Assembly: GCF_013282155.1 (NCBI RefSeq)
Contig: NZ_BLWI01000019.1
Span: forward strand, 99,445-163,444
Origin: Sulfitobacter sp. HGT1
GTDB lineage: Bacteria; Pseudomonadota; Alphaproteobacteria; Rhodobacterales; Rhodobacteraceae
Length of the DNA stretch: 64,000 nt
Direction: 5' to 3'
Positions within the stretch are counted from its first letter, which is position 1. The number at the start of each line of letters is the position of its first letter. The position numbers and the translations under genes are program-made. Below are positions 36,753 through 45,113 of this stretch, in pieces. Below the pieces are notes generated by a model. That model did not search any database. It was given only the letters and a program-made list of their open reading frames with translations, and had not been told where the DNA came from.

Positions 36753-39700
36753 TTAACCGGCAGAGGCCAGATGGATGGGCGCATTGATCAACGCCTTGCG
36801 TCCGAAACCGGACTGCACCAATTCGGCGCTGGCTTGGATCAGCTTTGCAGAGGGTATCTTGATCTGGGCAGGTTTTGGCGTGGGCACGATGTTATGCGCC
36901 GCCAGCAACGCGCTTCGACCGATAAATTTACGCGCGGTTTGGCCATAGACGTCGACGACCTGCGCGCGGGTGACAGCCCCCCTGCCAAGACCCGGCAAGA
37001 CCTTTGAAAAAGCCTTGCGATCATGCCGCTGCATGGCTTTCAACGCCATTGGTCCGGGGAAGAAGCTTTCGGAGGGGACGTTTTCGGCAAAGATCACCTG
37101 ATGGCTTTCAAACATGAGGTGAATATAGGTCACCTGCTTTTTGCCATGGGCAATCCGCACACCGCGCGTACATTCGGCCAGATGCTTGGCACGCGCGAAA
37201 TGGTCGTCGTTGCGGCCGGTCAGAATGCCATGCTGCTGGGACACGATAAAGTTCCGCTCGGCCCCGAATACGCCGCGGCGGATCACAACAGGGCGCAGAT
37301 GCTCGTGTTGCTCAAGCGCGGCAGCATCATAGCTGCGGCGGTTGATCCAGCGAATGCGCTGCGGGCCGTTGTCCATTGTCGTGACCAGATCGCCGACCTT
37401 AAGGTCCTGCACCAGCACATCGCCGGATGGCGTGCGAATGGCGGCACCCTCGCCAAAGCAGATGACGCCGGTGTTATCGGTGGTCAGACCCGAAGCAGAG
37501 ACGCCGAAGAATTCAAGCGAACCGCCTGCGAATTGCGTTTTTCCGGTGTAATCGGTGGTCGCGAAATTCGACTGGTTGAGGATGCCATCGTCGGCAAAGT
37601 CAGCCCGCAGATCAAAGATGTTGCCGTAGTAGGTGCCCAGATCGATGAAATCATTGTTGGTCTCGATACCGTCGTTCAGCGCACCGGTGTTGCCGGTGTT
37701 GAAATCGGTGATCTGGTCGTTGCCGCCGGAATAGACAAAGGTGTCGTCGCCAGCACCACCGGTCAGGACGTCATTGCCGGTACCGCCATCCAGCGTATCG
37801 TTGCCGTCGCCGCCCAGCAGCGTATCGTTGCCGATGCCACCCGACAGGCTGTCATTGCCGATGCCACCCGCCAGCGAATCCGCGCCATCGCCGCCCAGCA
37901 ATGTATCGTTGCCGTCGCCGCCCAGCAGCGTATCGTTGCCAGTGCCGCCGTCCAGTGAATCGTTGCCGCCGCCCGCATCAATGTAATCGTCGCCGCCGCC
38001 ACCGAACAAGACGTTGTCGAAATTGCCAGTGGCGGTGATGACGTTGTTGCCTGCATCACCAATGACACTGGCCGAGCTGTCAACGAGGGAAACATTTTCA
38101 AAGTTCAGCAGGGTACCATGGCTTTGGCCGAGATATTCAAGCTGGTTGTTCTCAAGGTTGATGGTCGCGGCACCCAGCCCGCTGCCAGCCACATAGGTAT
38201 CCGTACCCGAGCCACCATCAATAACCGACCCGACATCGCCTGCCGTTGGAAGGGTATTGCGGATGATCGTGTCATCACCATCACCGGCGTTGATGTTATA
38301 AACGCCGGACCCTACGGTAATCGTATCGTTGCCGCCGCCGGTATCAAGGGTGACACCGCCTGCCACCGCGTTCACAGTATCGGCAGAGCTGGTCAGAACC
38401 GTGTTTTCGATCTGGCTAAAGCTCAGAGAGTTGGCACCATTGGTCACGGTGCCGGCTTCTGCACCGCTATAGTTCAGGGTGACGCCGCTGCTCAATGTGC
38501 TGAAGGTCAGGGTATCGGTATCGGTCCCGCCTTCGCCGCCGGTAATAACGTCGGTGCCAAAGCTGTCTTCCATGACAAAGCGGTCGGCACCGTCACCGCC
38601 GGACATGGTATCGTCGCCGGTCCCACCTGCGATGGTGTCGTTTCCGGTACCGCCGCTGATGCTGTCATTGCCCGTTCCACCGGTCAGTGAATCGTTACCG
38701 GCCTCGCCAAAGAGGGTGTCATTGCCGTCGCCACCATCGATGGTGTCATTGCCAATGTCGTTATTCTTGATCGTGGTAAATTGCAGGTCGCCAACGTTTA
38801 TCGCATGGTTCGCATCACCCGGATCGATGTTGTTATAATCGATTTCAATCCGCGCGACGGGGCCGGCGATTTCGACCTGAAGAAAGCCGGTCTTTGAATC
38901 TGTGAGGCCCTCACCAGCGCCGGTCGTTACCGCCCGGCCTGTCGCGTCATCGACAAGGATGGTATCTGTATTACCTGCGGTCAGGTCAACCGGGATGAGG
39001 TTGCCGTTGGCGTCATAGGCCCGAATAAAGACTTCGTCTTTGAAACCGGCCGCCTGATCAAGATCGAAGATCCCAAAGCTGACTTTGGCTACTTCGTCTG
39101 ATACAGTGGAATTCAAAGACGAGAAATCGATCGTCATCGTTACCGAGTTAACATCGGACCCCGGCGCGCCGCCTTGCAGGCGAATGGATGAAGAGTCGTT
39201 TGCACTGTTATAGTTATAAAGCGGGTCGGTCCGCTCCATCGTGGCAGAATTAAAGTTCTGCTCTTGCTGGATGGTCATGGCGACGCGAATGTCGCCGGAC
39301 GCAGCATTTCCTGTGATGCCGCCAGTTATACTGGTGCCGTCGCTGATACCCTGGTTCGCCCAGGAATAGGTTGTTTGCGTCCCTAACGAGGAATCGCCGC
39401 GAATGACGTCATTGCCGCTGCCGCCATTGATGACGTCACTGCCTGCGCCACCCAGAACAGTATCGTTGCCGCCGCCCGCGTTAACAGTGTCATCGCCTGA
39501 ACCGGCGTTGATTGCATTCGCGTTTTGGTCGATCTCGTCTGCCTGAGTATCGACATAGGTTTCGGTCATGTTGTCGTTGCCGGTCGTGCCATCGACCCAG
39601 CCGTCGGGCTGGACATAATTGCCGTCAACGCGGCTACCGGTGAAGTTCGAGGTGTCCGTTACAACGCTGTTGATCTGGATCGACTCCAGAGGACCGGCTT

Positions 39701-40115
39701 CCAACGCCGCCTGATAGGAATTCGAGGTCGGGGCTGGTGCGAGATACAGATTGCCGTTGGTGTCTTGAATGATAATCGCAGTGACAACGACAGGCGGCAG
39801 CCCGTTGGCATAGGTAATCGTCGCTGTATAGGTGACGATCGTATCAAATATCTGGTCCGCGCCGTCATCGATCCGGAAACTGTCGGGCTGCTGAAAAAAC
39901 CCGAGAGAGTTGTCAGAGCTGTAGACCCCGGCCGCATCATTGCCATAGCCAGTGCTGCCGGGGGACAGTTCCTGAAGGTCATCATACAGCGGATCGGTCG
40001 CGGAGCCGAAAGTCTGGTTAACAAGGGCACCTGCGTTCTCAGCGGTGTTGTTTCCTTCGGTAGGGTCCAACGCTGCAAAGTTGCCTAGGTAGAATACACC
40101 AAAAGTATCAGCCAT
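36753..40115 (-). CDS. Secreted RTX calcium-binding protein with C-terminal Hint domain
   Basis: A 1120-residue protein without a Sec signal. RTX nonapeptides (GGxGxDxLx) occur in three blocks: about 203-240, 455-530 and 701-800. They are separated by beta-rich regions, one (about 250-450) resembling an adhesin or matrix domain. Residue 886 starts a Hint (hedgehog/intein) module, [19 protein letters not shown], with the nucleophile-type Cys886 and the VSQQHGIL block typical of Hint_2. RTX proteins are exported by type I secretion and fold on binding calcium. Roseobacters have many RTX-Hint proteins, where Hint may cleave or cross-link the chain. No secretion genes are nearby, and the activity is unknown. 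Confidence 0.9.
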   Translation of the reverse strand: MADTFGVFYLGNFAALDPTEGNNTAENAGALVNQTFGSATDPLYDDLQELSPGSTGYGNDAAGVYSSDNSLGFFQQPDSFRIDDGADQIFDTIVTYTATITYANGLPPVVVTAIIIQDTNGNLYLAPAPTSNSYQAALEAGPLESIQINSVVTDTSNFTGSRVDGNYVQPDGWVDGTTGNDNMTETYVDTQADEIDQNANAINAGSGDDTVNAGGGNDTVLGGAGSDVINGGSGNDVIRGDSSLGTQTTYSWANQGISDGTSITGGITGNAASGDIRVAMTIQQEQNFNSATMERTDPLYNYNSANDSSSIRLQGGAPGSDVNSVTMTIDFSSLNSTVSDEVAKVSFGIFDLDQAAGFKDEVFIRAYDANGNLIPVDLTAGNTDTILVDDATGRAVTTGAGEGLTDSKTGFLQVEIAGPVARIEIDYNNIDPGDANHAINVGDLQFTTIKNNDIGNDTIDGGDGNDTLFGEAGNDSLTGGTGNDSISGGTGNDTIAGGTGDDTMSGGDGADRFVMEDSFGTDVITGGEGGTDTDTLTFSTLSSGVTLNYSGAEAGTVTNGANSLSFSQIENTVLTSSADTVNAVAGGVTLDTGGGNDTITVGSGVYNINAGDGDDTIIRNTLPTAGDVGSVIDGGSGTDTYVAGSGLGAATINLENNQLEYLGQSHGTLLNFENVSLVDSSASVIGDAGNNVITATGNFDNVLFGGGGDDYIDAGGGNDSLDGGTGNDTLLGGDGNDTLLGGDGADSLAGGIGNDSLSGGIGNDTLLGGDGNDTLDGGTGNDVLTGGAGDDTFVYSGGNDQITDFNTGNTGALNDGIETNNDFIDLGTYYGNIFDLRADFADDGILNQSNFATTDYTGKTQFAGGSLEFFGVSASGLTTDNTGVICFGEGAAIRTPSGDVLVQDLKVGDLVTTMDNGPQRIRWINRRSYDAAALEQHEHLRPVVIRRGVFGAERNFIVSQQHGILTGRNDDHFARAKHLAECTRGVRIAHGKKQVTYIHLMFESHQVIFAENVPSESFFPGPMALKAMQRHDRKAFSKVLPGLGRGAVTRAQVVDVYGQTARKFIGRSALLAAHNIVPTPKPAQIKIPSAKLIQASAELVQSGFGRKALINAPIHLASAG
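37716..38015 (-). repeat. Main RTX nonapeptide repeat block
   Basis: This is the coding DNA for about ten tandem GGxGNDTLx nonapeptides (residues 701-800), seen as near-copies of an 18- to 27-bp unit. Each pair of nonapeptides binds calcium in a parallel beta-roll. It is a protein repeat, not CRISPR. Confidence 0.9.
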
Positions 40116-40500
40116 TTCAGTTCACCCCCTGCGATGTAAACTGCGGGCATGATGTCAGCGCGGGCATACCGTCAAAATCCGCAAAAATCGGGCTGTGCTC
40201 GTGGCGTGCCAAACAGGTATTATAATCCGACATCATCAGGTGCTCGATCTCACTGCTCTACGTCTTGCTGGGGCTGCTCAGCGCCCCGGGGTCTGGTGTT
40301 TATCAAGCAATCAAAAGACTACTCGACCGCTGATTCAGGTAAGTATCGACGAAATGAGGCCGGAATTGGGCGAGAAACAGAAACATTGTGGCGGCGGGTT
40401 CTGTGACGTTTCTAGAAACAGTGGCGCGGCGCGTTGATCGCGACGGGGGCGGTCATGTGGCACCGTGCTGTCCGATTTCAGGCAAACGACAGCGCTGATC
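40116..40500. other. Intergenic region upstream of the RTX gene
   Basis: About 385 bp between the RTX start and the 3' end of the DUF6880-like gene; it must hold the RTX promoter. The symmetric string GTATTATAAT near 40217-40226 gives a TATAAT on both strands, but neither has a good -35 box. GGGGC..GCCCC near 40270-40290 forms a short stem. No gene is supported. Confidence 0.4.
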
Positions 40501-41928
40501 CTAAAATACGCGTGTCCAGAAAGATGTTTTTTGTTTATATTGTCTCTGTAGGGCATCCAGATAGGCCTGATGGGACGGAAACGTACCATAGTCGGCGATA
40601 TCTTGGTCTGCCGCAGCGCAATCCATCAGATGGTCGGCGATATGCCCGTAACGTGCGCTTTGGCCATACCACAGGACGTAATCAATCATCGCGCGCCAGG
40701 CCAGCACAGCCGCCAAAGGATATCTGCCGCGCAAGGCATCGGCAGCAGCTGTCAGGGTTTCTGTCTGGTCACCGTCCATCGTATTGGCCCGCTCTTCGAT
40801 CAAACGCGCGGCCATCGCAATGTCCGGCCACGCCAGAAAGAACCGCAGCGCGGCCATCGGGTCCTCAACCGTCAAGGCATGGGCTTTTGCGGCATCTTCC
40901 GCGTCGATGTCATCAAAGTCGGGTAGCACCTTGAGGTAGTCCCGCAGCATCTGGGGCGCGAGCGTTTCGCAAAACCGTTCCCAGCGGTGGTGTTGCGCGT
41001 CCGCTAGGCGGTCCAGTGCCAACAGGCTGGTGATATAGGCCGTATCCCAATCCGCCACGGCTGCGTCATGTGGCTCTGGGGGGGCGGCCTCCAGCCGGTC
41101 CAGCGCGTCTTGGGGGCGACCTGCGTCAAGCAGCAGTTTGGCGACCTCGGCCGCGATGCGCGGGCGGGCCAGATCATGTTTGGTGTATTGCGCGATGAAG
41201 GTGTCGGTATCACCCTGCGCTGTCGCGATGTCTTGCAGGCTGGCTTTGATCAGGCGGGCCTTTCGCGTGGCAGCCGGAGAACCGCGGGTGCCCCGCAAGT
41301 CGCGCAAAAACTGCAAGGCAGCGTGGTCTTCGCCTTCGTTCAGTGGCCGGTCCTTGTGGGCCAGCACAAGCGTCTTGAGATGGGCCAGCCCGTCAGCCCC
41401 CATCGCAGGGGCAAGCAAGCCGATGATGCCGTCAAATTCCCCATAATCGTTCGCCTGCACCGCGTCCCAGACCCGGCGCGCCAGATCAATCGGGTCCAGC
41501 ACCGCATTGGGGGCGATGTCGGCGAAATGGGTGCGGGCGGTATGAAACACCTCTGCGATCTCGCCGCGGCTGTCGTCCGTGCGCTCGAACACCGACGGGG
41601 CAAGTTCGATGAACTGCCACAGCAGTTCAAATGCTTCTGTCGGGGCATCGGGGGCGATCTTGGCGGTTATCATCTCGGCCTGGGTGCCGAGGTCTTTGAC
41701 CAACGCCTTGCGCTTGCGCCATCCGACAAAGCTTTTTGACCGCCGGATCGACACCAGACGCTTGCGCACGTCCCGCGCCAGTTCCTCGGGGCCAAGGTTG
41801 TGGCTTAGTTCCAGACGCAGGCGGCGTTTGATGTCGGCACTGCCGGTGCTGACCTCGATCAACAGCTCGGCCAGACGGTCCGCGCCCAGTGCCTCCAGAT
41901 TTGCTTTGTTCAGGGTCTTTTTCGACAT
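40501..41928 (-). CDS. DUF6880-like helical repeat protein
   Basis: A 475-residue cytoplasmic protein, almost all alpha-helical, without signal peptide or membrane segment. It starts MSKKTLNKANLEALGADRLA (ATG 41928; five residues longer from 41943) and contains TPR-like pieces such as EVAKLLLDAGRPQDALDRLE. The N terminus and layout match what I recall of DUF6880 proteins, which have no established function. It is the last gene of a minus-strand group of four, 63 bp after the hydrolase gene, and ends in a basic tail. The label is moderately sure; the function is unknown. Confidence 0.72.
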   Translation of the reverse strand: MSKKTLNKANLEALGADRLAELLIEVSTGSADIKRRLRLELSHNLGPEELARDVRKRLVSIRRSKSFVGWRKRKALVKDLGTQAEMITAKIAPDAPTEAFELLWQFIELAPSVFERTDDSRGEIAEVFHTARTHFADIAPNAVLDPIDLARRVWDAVQANDYGEFDGIIGLLAPAMGADGLAHLKTLVLAHKDRPLNEGEDHAALQFLRDLRGTRGSPAATRKARLIKASLQDIATAQGDTDTFIAQYTKHDLARPRIAAEVAKLLLDAGRPQDALDRLEAAPPEPHDAAVADWDTAYITSLLALDRLADAQHHRWERFCETLAPQMLRDYLKVLPDFDDIDAEDAAKAHALTVEDPMAALRFFLAWPDIAMAARLIEERANTMDGDQTETLTAAADALRGRYPLAAVLAWRAMIDYVLWYGQSARYGHIADHLMDCAAADQDIADYGTFPSHQAYLDALQRQYKQKTSFWTRVF

Positions 41929-41991
41929 CCCCTGTTTTCGCACCAGTACCGGCAGAAGAAAAGGGCACCCGTAAGGGCCGGTCTGCCAAAC

Positions 41992-42939
41992 CTACTTTGG
42001 TTTCACCAAAGCCAGATTGCCCTTGTCCGTCGGTTCGCGCGTCGGGATCGCGGCGCGGTCCAACCGACCAGAGATGGTATGGAAAACGTCCAGCATGAAT
42101 ATCCGGTCGTCAAAATACCAGATATGGCCGGAACAGATGTCTTTTGTCGGGACGTTTTGGTCGTAATGGCGGCCACAATAGACATTAACGGATTTTTCAT
42201 GGCGGGGCTGGTCCATACCGTGACGCCCTGCGCGGGGGGCCACGCCGATGCGTTTCACCGCCGAGATCGACAGAACATCATCGAAGGGATTGTAGTAATT
42301 GGTCAGCCGCACGCAATGCCGGTACAGCGACGAGGATTTGGGATTGCCCGCATTCAATGAACTGACCGATATATCTGCCCCGACCAGCATGATCTGGCTG
42401 ACGGCCCAGCTTTTGCCAGCAATGCGCGCGCGGTCATCTGCGTCATCGAATGCTTCGCGGACCACATAAGACCCCATCGAATGCGCCAGAATATGCATGT
42501 CGATCCGGCAATCGGGGCTTTGCAGGGCTGAAAACGTGGCAACCCCGTCCTTGACCAGCCGGAAGGCCGACAGCTTTGCATCCATACGGTCTTCGAGGTA
42601 GTTCAACGCCGACGATGCACTGGGCCAGTCAAAACTGACCACAGCGCCCTTGAACCCGTGCCACTCAAGACCCTTTTTCAGCTTTCGATGCCGCTCCAGC
42701 ACCTTGGCTTGCGAATTGTTGTAGCCATGAACATAGAACAGGATATCGCCTTCGGTATTGGGGTTTGGCGTTCCGCCCTTTGCTTTGGCCAAGATGGCGC
42801 GGGTCCAGTCGGCTTTGCTGATCCGGTGTGAATAAAGCATGTCGGTTGATGTTTCGGGTATGGCCAGAAAATGGCTGGCAGAGGGTTCATTGCTGAACCC
42901 GTCACCCTTCTTGCCGCGTGCAACAAAGACATAGTCCAT
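41992..42939 (-). CDS. Alpha/beta hydrolase (DUF900-like)
   Basis: A 315-residue protein with the serine-hydrolase features of DUF900-type lipase/esterase-like enzymes: oxyanion region FYVHGYNNS (His71), strand VVSFDWPS and nucleophile elbow LAHSMGSYV (Ser154). A catalytic acid may be in VGADIS (about 190) and a His follows in the C-terminal third, but these are not certain. No signal peptide, so cytoplasmic. It lies 56 bp downstream of the papain-like peptidase gene and shares its strand with the haloperoxidase-like gene. The substrate is unknown. Confidence 0.82.
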   Translation of the reverse strand: MDYVFVARGKKGDGFSNEPSASHFLAIPETSTDMLYSHRISKADWTRAILAKAKGGTPNPNTEGDILFYVHGYNNSQAKVLERHRKLKKGLEWHGFKGAVVSFDWPSASSALNYLEDRMDAKLSAFRLVKDGVATFSALQSPDCRIDMHILAHSMGSYVVREAFDDADDRARIAGKSWAVSQIMLVGADISVSSLNAGNPKSSSLYRHCVRLTNYYNPFDDVLSISAVKRIGVAPRAGRHGMDQPRHEKSVNVYCGRHYDQNVPTKDICSGHIWYFDDRIFMLDVFHTISGRLDRAAIPTREPTDKGNLALVKPK

Positions 42940-42995
42940 GGGGGTCGTCCTTGGTTTCTTGGATTAACGGAGGTCAGATACCGCATTGCTGCGGG

Positions 42996-43988
42996 TCACG
43001 AGGTTGTTGGCAGCGCTGTCGCCGGTTGATCGTCGCGGCCCGGTCCGGGTACCAGATATTCCCAACAATATGCGTTCACATGGGTCGCCGAGAGGATCCC
43101 GTTGCCACGGCCCGCCGATCCGACGGGGGCTGCATCGCCAAGGGCGCGCGCGGCGAATTCGGTTCCCCAACTGTTGCGAAAGGTAAACCAGCCGCCCAAG
43201 GGCTCGGCCGCATCCGGAATGAAACCGGTCAGGCAAATCACATGCCCGTCGTCGCGCGGCCCCTCAAGGGCGGGGGCATCTGCATCATCGGGGCAATGCA
43301 CGCGTCCTTGGGCCAAGACCGACGGCAACGTCCAGTTGGTCAGCCCGCTGGGATGCAAAAACAGCGGAATGCCGATCACCACCGGATAGCCATCCTTGAG
43401 ATAGTTCAGCAGCGTCAGCGCGATTTCGTCACCCGACGAAAAGAAAACGGTGCGCGGGTCGTCGCCGTTTTTGGGGTGGCCGACCCTGCCGTAGCTCAGG
43501 CAGGTAAACCGTTGCGTATCCGCTGCCGCCTCAAGGTCAGCCGCAGCGCGCGGACCGCTGGGGCCAATGCCATGTGCCGCGGGGCGGTAGGGCTGTTTGT
43601 CGGCGTCCAGCACACCACGGTTTTCGATCACCTGCCACGCCTGCCGCAGCAGCGATCCGCCTTCGGGCATCGTATCAATTTCGGCAAGCGCCAGCGGAAA
43701 TTGCGACAACATCTGTTCGTGCAAGAACTGTTCGGACAAACGTTCGGGGGGCATATCCATTTCGCGGGCGCGGAACAGTTCGATGGCGGCAATCGTGCCA
43801 AAGGCCACACAGGTGCCCCGCCCGAACTGGTCGCGTGTCGGCCACAGATAGCGCCACGGCTCGTCCAGCGAGATCGGGCCGTCAACCTCGAGCCGCAGCG
43901 GGGCCGCGCGGGTGATCTTGGTGCCAAGGTCTGCTTGGTAGGCGTTCTTGTCCGGAACGACAGCGCCAAAGGATGGGCGAATGCTCAT
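42996..43988 (-). CDS. Papain-like (C1 family) cysteine peptidase
   Basis: A 330-residue protein with a C1-peptidase active site: Gln54 and Cys60 in RDQFGRGTCVAFGTIAAIE, His249 in RDDGHVICLTGF and Asn272 in FRNSWGTEF. It has no signal peptide or inhibitory propeptide, so it should be cytoplasmic or exported by another route. The start at ATG 43988 follows CGGAGGAAACGGT and overlaps the stop of the PAP2-like gene (ATGA). Bacterial C1 peptidases of this compact type have few known substrates; the peptide precursor divergently encoded beyond the regulator is one candidate. Confidence 0.87.
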   Translation of the reverse strand: MSIRPSFGAVVPDKNAYQADLGTKITRAAPLRLEVDGPISLDEPWRYLWPTRDQFGRGTCVAFGTIAAIELFRAREMDMPPERLSEQFLHEQMLSQFPLALAEIDTMPEGGSLLRQAWQVIENRGVLDADKQPYRPAAHGIGPSGPRAAADLEAAADTQRFTCLSYGRVGHPKNGDDPRTVFFSSGDEIALTLLNYLKDGYPVVIGIPLFLHPSGLTNWTLPSVLAQGRVHCPDDADAPALEGPRDDGHVICLTGFIPDAAEPLGGWFTFRNSWGTEFAARALGDAAPVGSAGRGNGILSATHVNAYCWEYLVPGPGRDDQPATALPTTS

Positions 43989-45028
43989 ACCGTTTCCTCC
44001 GTCTTGGGGGTGTTTGTTGAGCCCTGAAAGCTGTTCGCGTAGGAAATGCCGTTCAGGTAGGGCAGGTTGCGCATGGCACTGTGGCCGGTGACATGCCATT
44101 CGGACCGGGCCTCGGCCAGAAGCGCCTGCATCGTATCGAGATTGCGCAGATACGATGTGTCCAGCCAGCGGGCGATCTTGCGCCCCGCGTCCGTGTCCTG
44201 CGAGAAATGCAGCCCGCCGATCTCGCGGTTTTCGGCCAGTCTGAACGCCATCGAATTGATCGCGTCGCTATAACAATGTTTCAATGAATCCGGCAGCAAG
44301 CGCACCAGCAACAACGCCACCAGTTCGTTTTGCAACGCGTGATTTGATGGATAGGACGGATGATTGGGCGTGGGCACGACCGTCATCAGGGTCGGCAACA
44401 GATGCGCAGGGCGGGCTCGGGCAAAGAAGTCTTTGAAATACATCCCGACCATCTGCCCCACGGTATAGGCGCAGGCGATCACGGCCATGGTGGCCGGCTT
44501 GCTGGCGCTGTCGATTGACAAAAGCGTGGTCCAGTAATCGGCAGGGCGGTCTGCTTGCCATGCGATTTCCGCCATCCGCGCGCCGTTGCGTTGGGTGTCG
44601 CGCTTTTCCAGCAGGGCGGCGATTTCGGCCTCGGCGCTGCCCACGTGATCCAGCGGGGCAGGTGCCAGACTAAAGCCGTCGCTATGTTCCCACCGCTCGA
44701 GCGGGACGGTGCCGGCGGGGTTGGTATCGCGCCAACCGCTGCTGCCGAATTCGCCCAGCACCAATTGCGCGCGCAGATCGGGTGACCAGGATGCGGTCGG
44801 GAAATTCAGCCCCGTGGGCAGGCAGGCCACGTCAATGTCTTCAAGTGCGACGACACCGTCAAAAGGCAGAACCCCCGCAGTGCTGCCGATCCCTTCAGCG
44901 GGGACGGAAAACCCTGCGCTGCCGCCGTTTGATCCGCCGTTCGACCCGCCGTTGGACCCTCCATTCGATCCGCCGTTGGAGCCACCATTGCTGCCCCCGT
45001 TGCTGCCACCATTCATAAAGCCAAACAA
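43985..45028 (-). CDS. Vanadium-haloperoxidase/PAP2-like protein with GGSN-repeat N terminus
   Basis: A 347-residue protein of the vanadium-haloperoxidase/PAP2 superfamily. The three phosphate/vanadate site motifs are KDFFARARP (K-x6-RP), YPSNHALQNE (PSxH-like) and REIGGLHFSQD (R-x5-H-x3-D). Residues 7-37 are seven GGSN units plus GGS, a flexible glycine-rich tail rare in this family. It could be a haloperoxidase or a phosphatase; the lack of membrane segments favours the soluble haloperoxidase side. It heads a four-gene group and follows the BTAD-regulator gene by 85 bp. Confidence 0.82.
   Translation of the reverse strand: MFGFMNGGSNGGSNGGSNGGSNGGSNGGSNGGSNGGSAGFSVPAEGIGSTAGVLPFDGVVALEDIDVACLPTGLNFPTASWSPDLRAQLVLGEFGSSGWRDTNPAGTVPLERWEHSDGFSLAPAPLDHVGSAEAEIAALLEKRDTQRNGARMAEIAWQADRPADYWTTLLSIDSASKPATMAVIACAYTVGQMVGMYFKDFFARARPAHLLPTLMTVVPTPNHPSYPSNHALQNELVALLLVRLLPDSLKHCYSDAINSMAFRLAENREIGGLHFSQDTDAGRKIARWLDTSYLRNLDTMQALLAEARSEWHVTGHSAMRNLPYLNGISYANSFQGSTNTPKTEETV
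44918..45010 (-). repeat. GGSN tandem repeat coding tract
   Basis: Seven GGSN units and a final GGS at the N terminus of the PAP2-like protein. The 12-nt DNA units differ at wobble bases (serine as AGC, TCC, TCG or TCA; glycine codons mixed), so the repeat is kept at the protein level and is not a fresh slippage tract. Confidence 0.9.
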
Positions 45029-45113
45029 TTGCCGTCCCCCTTTTTCGCGTGGATGCGTTAAGGGAAAGATGCAATCTGCGCCGTCAAGCTATCGTCAAGA
45101 CGGGGAGGGCGGG

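Noticed and set aside
37716..38760. Regularly spaced DNA repeats as a possible CRISPR array
   Set aside because: The units are in frame and encode GGxGxDxLx nonapeptides. Spacing is that of RTX repeats, and there are no unique spacers.
40149..40437. Short frames upstream of the RTX gene
   Set aside because: Overlapping alternatives with atypical composition and no ribosome sites. Treated as intergenic.
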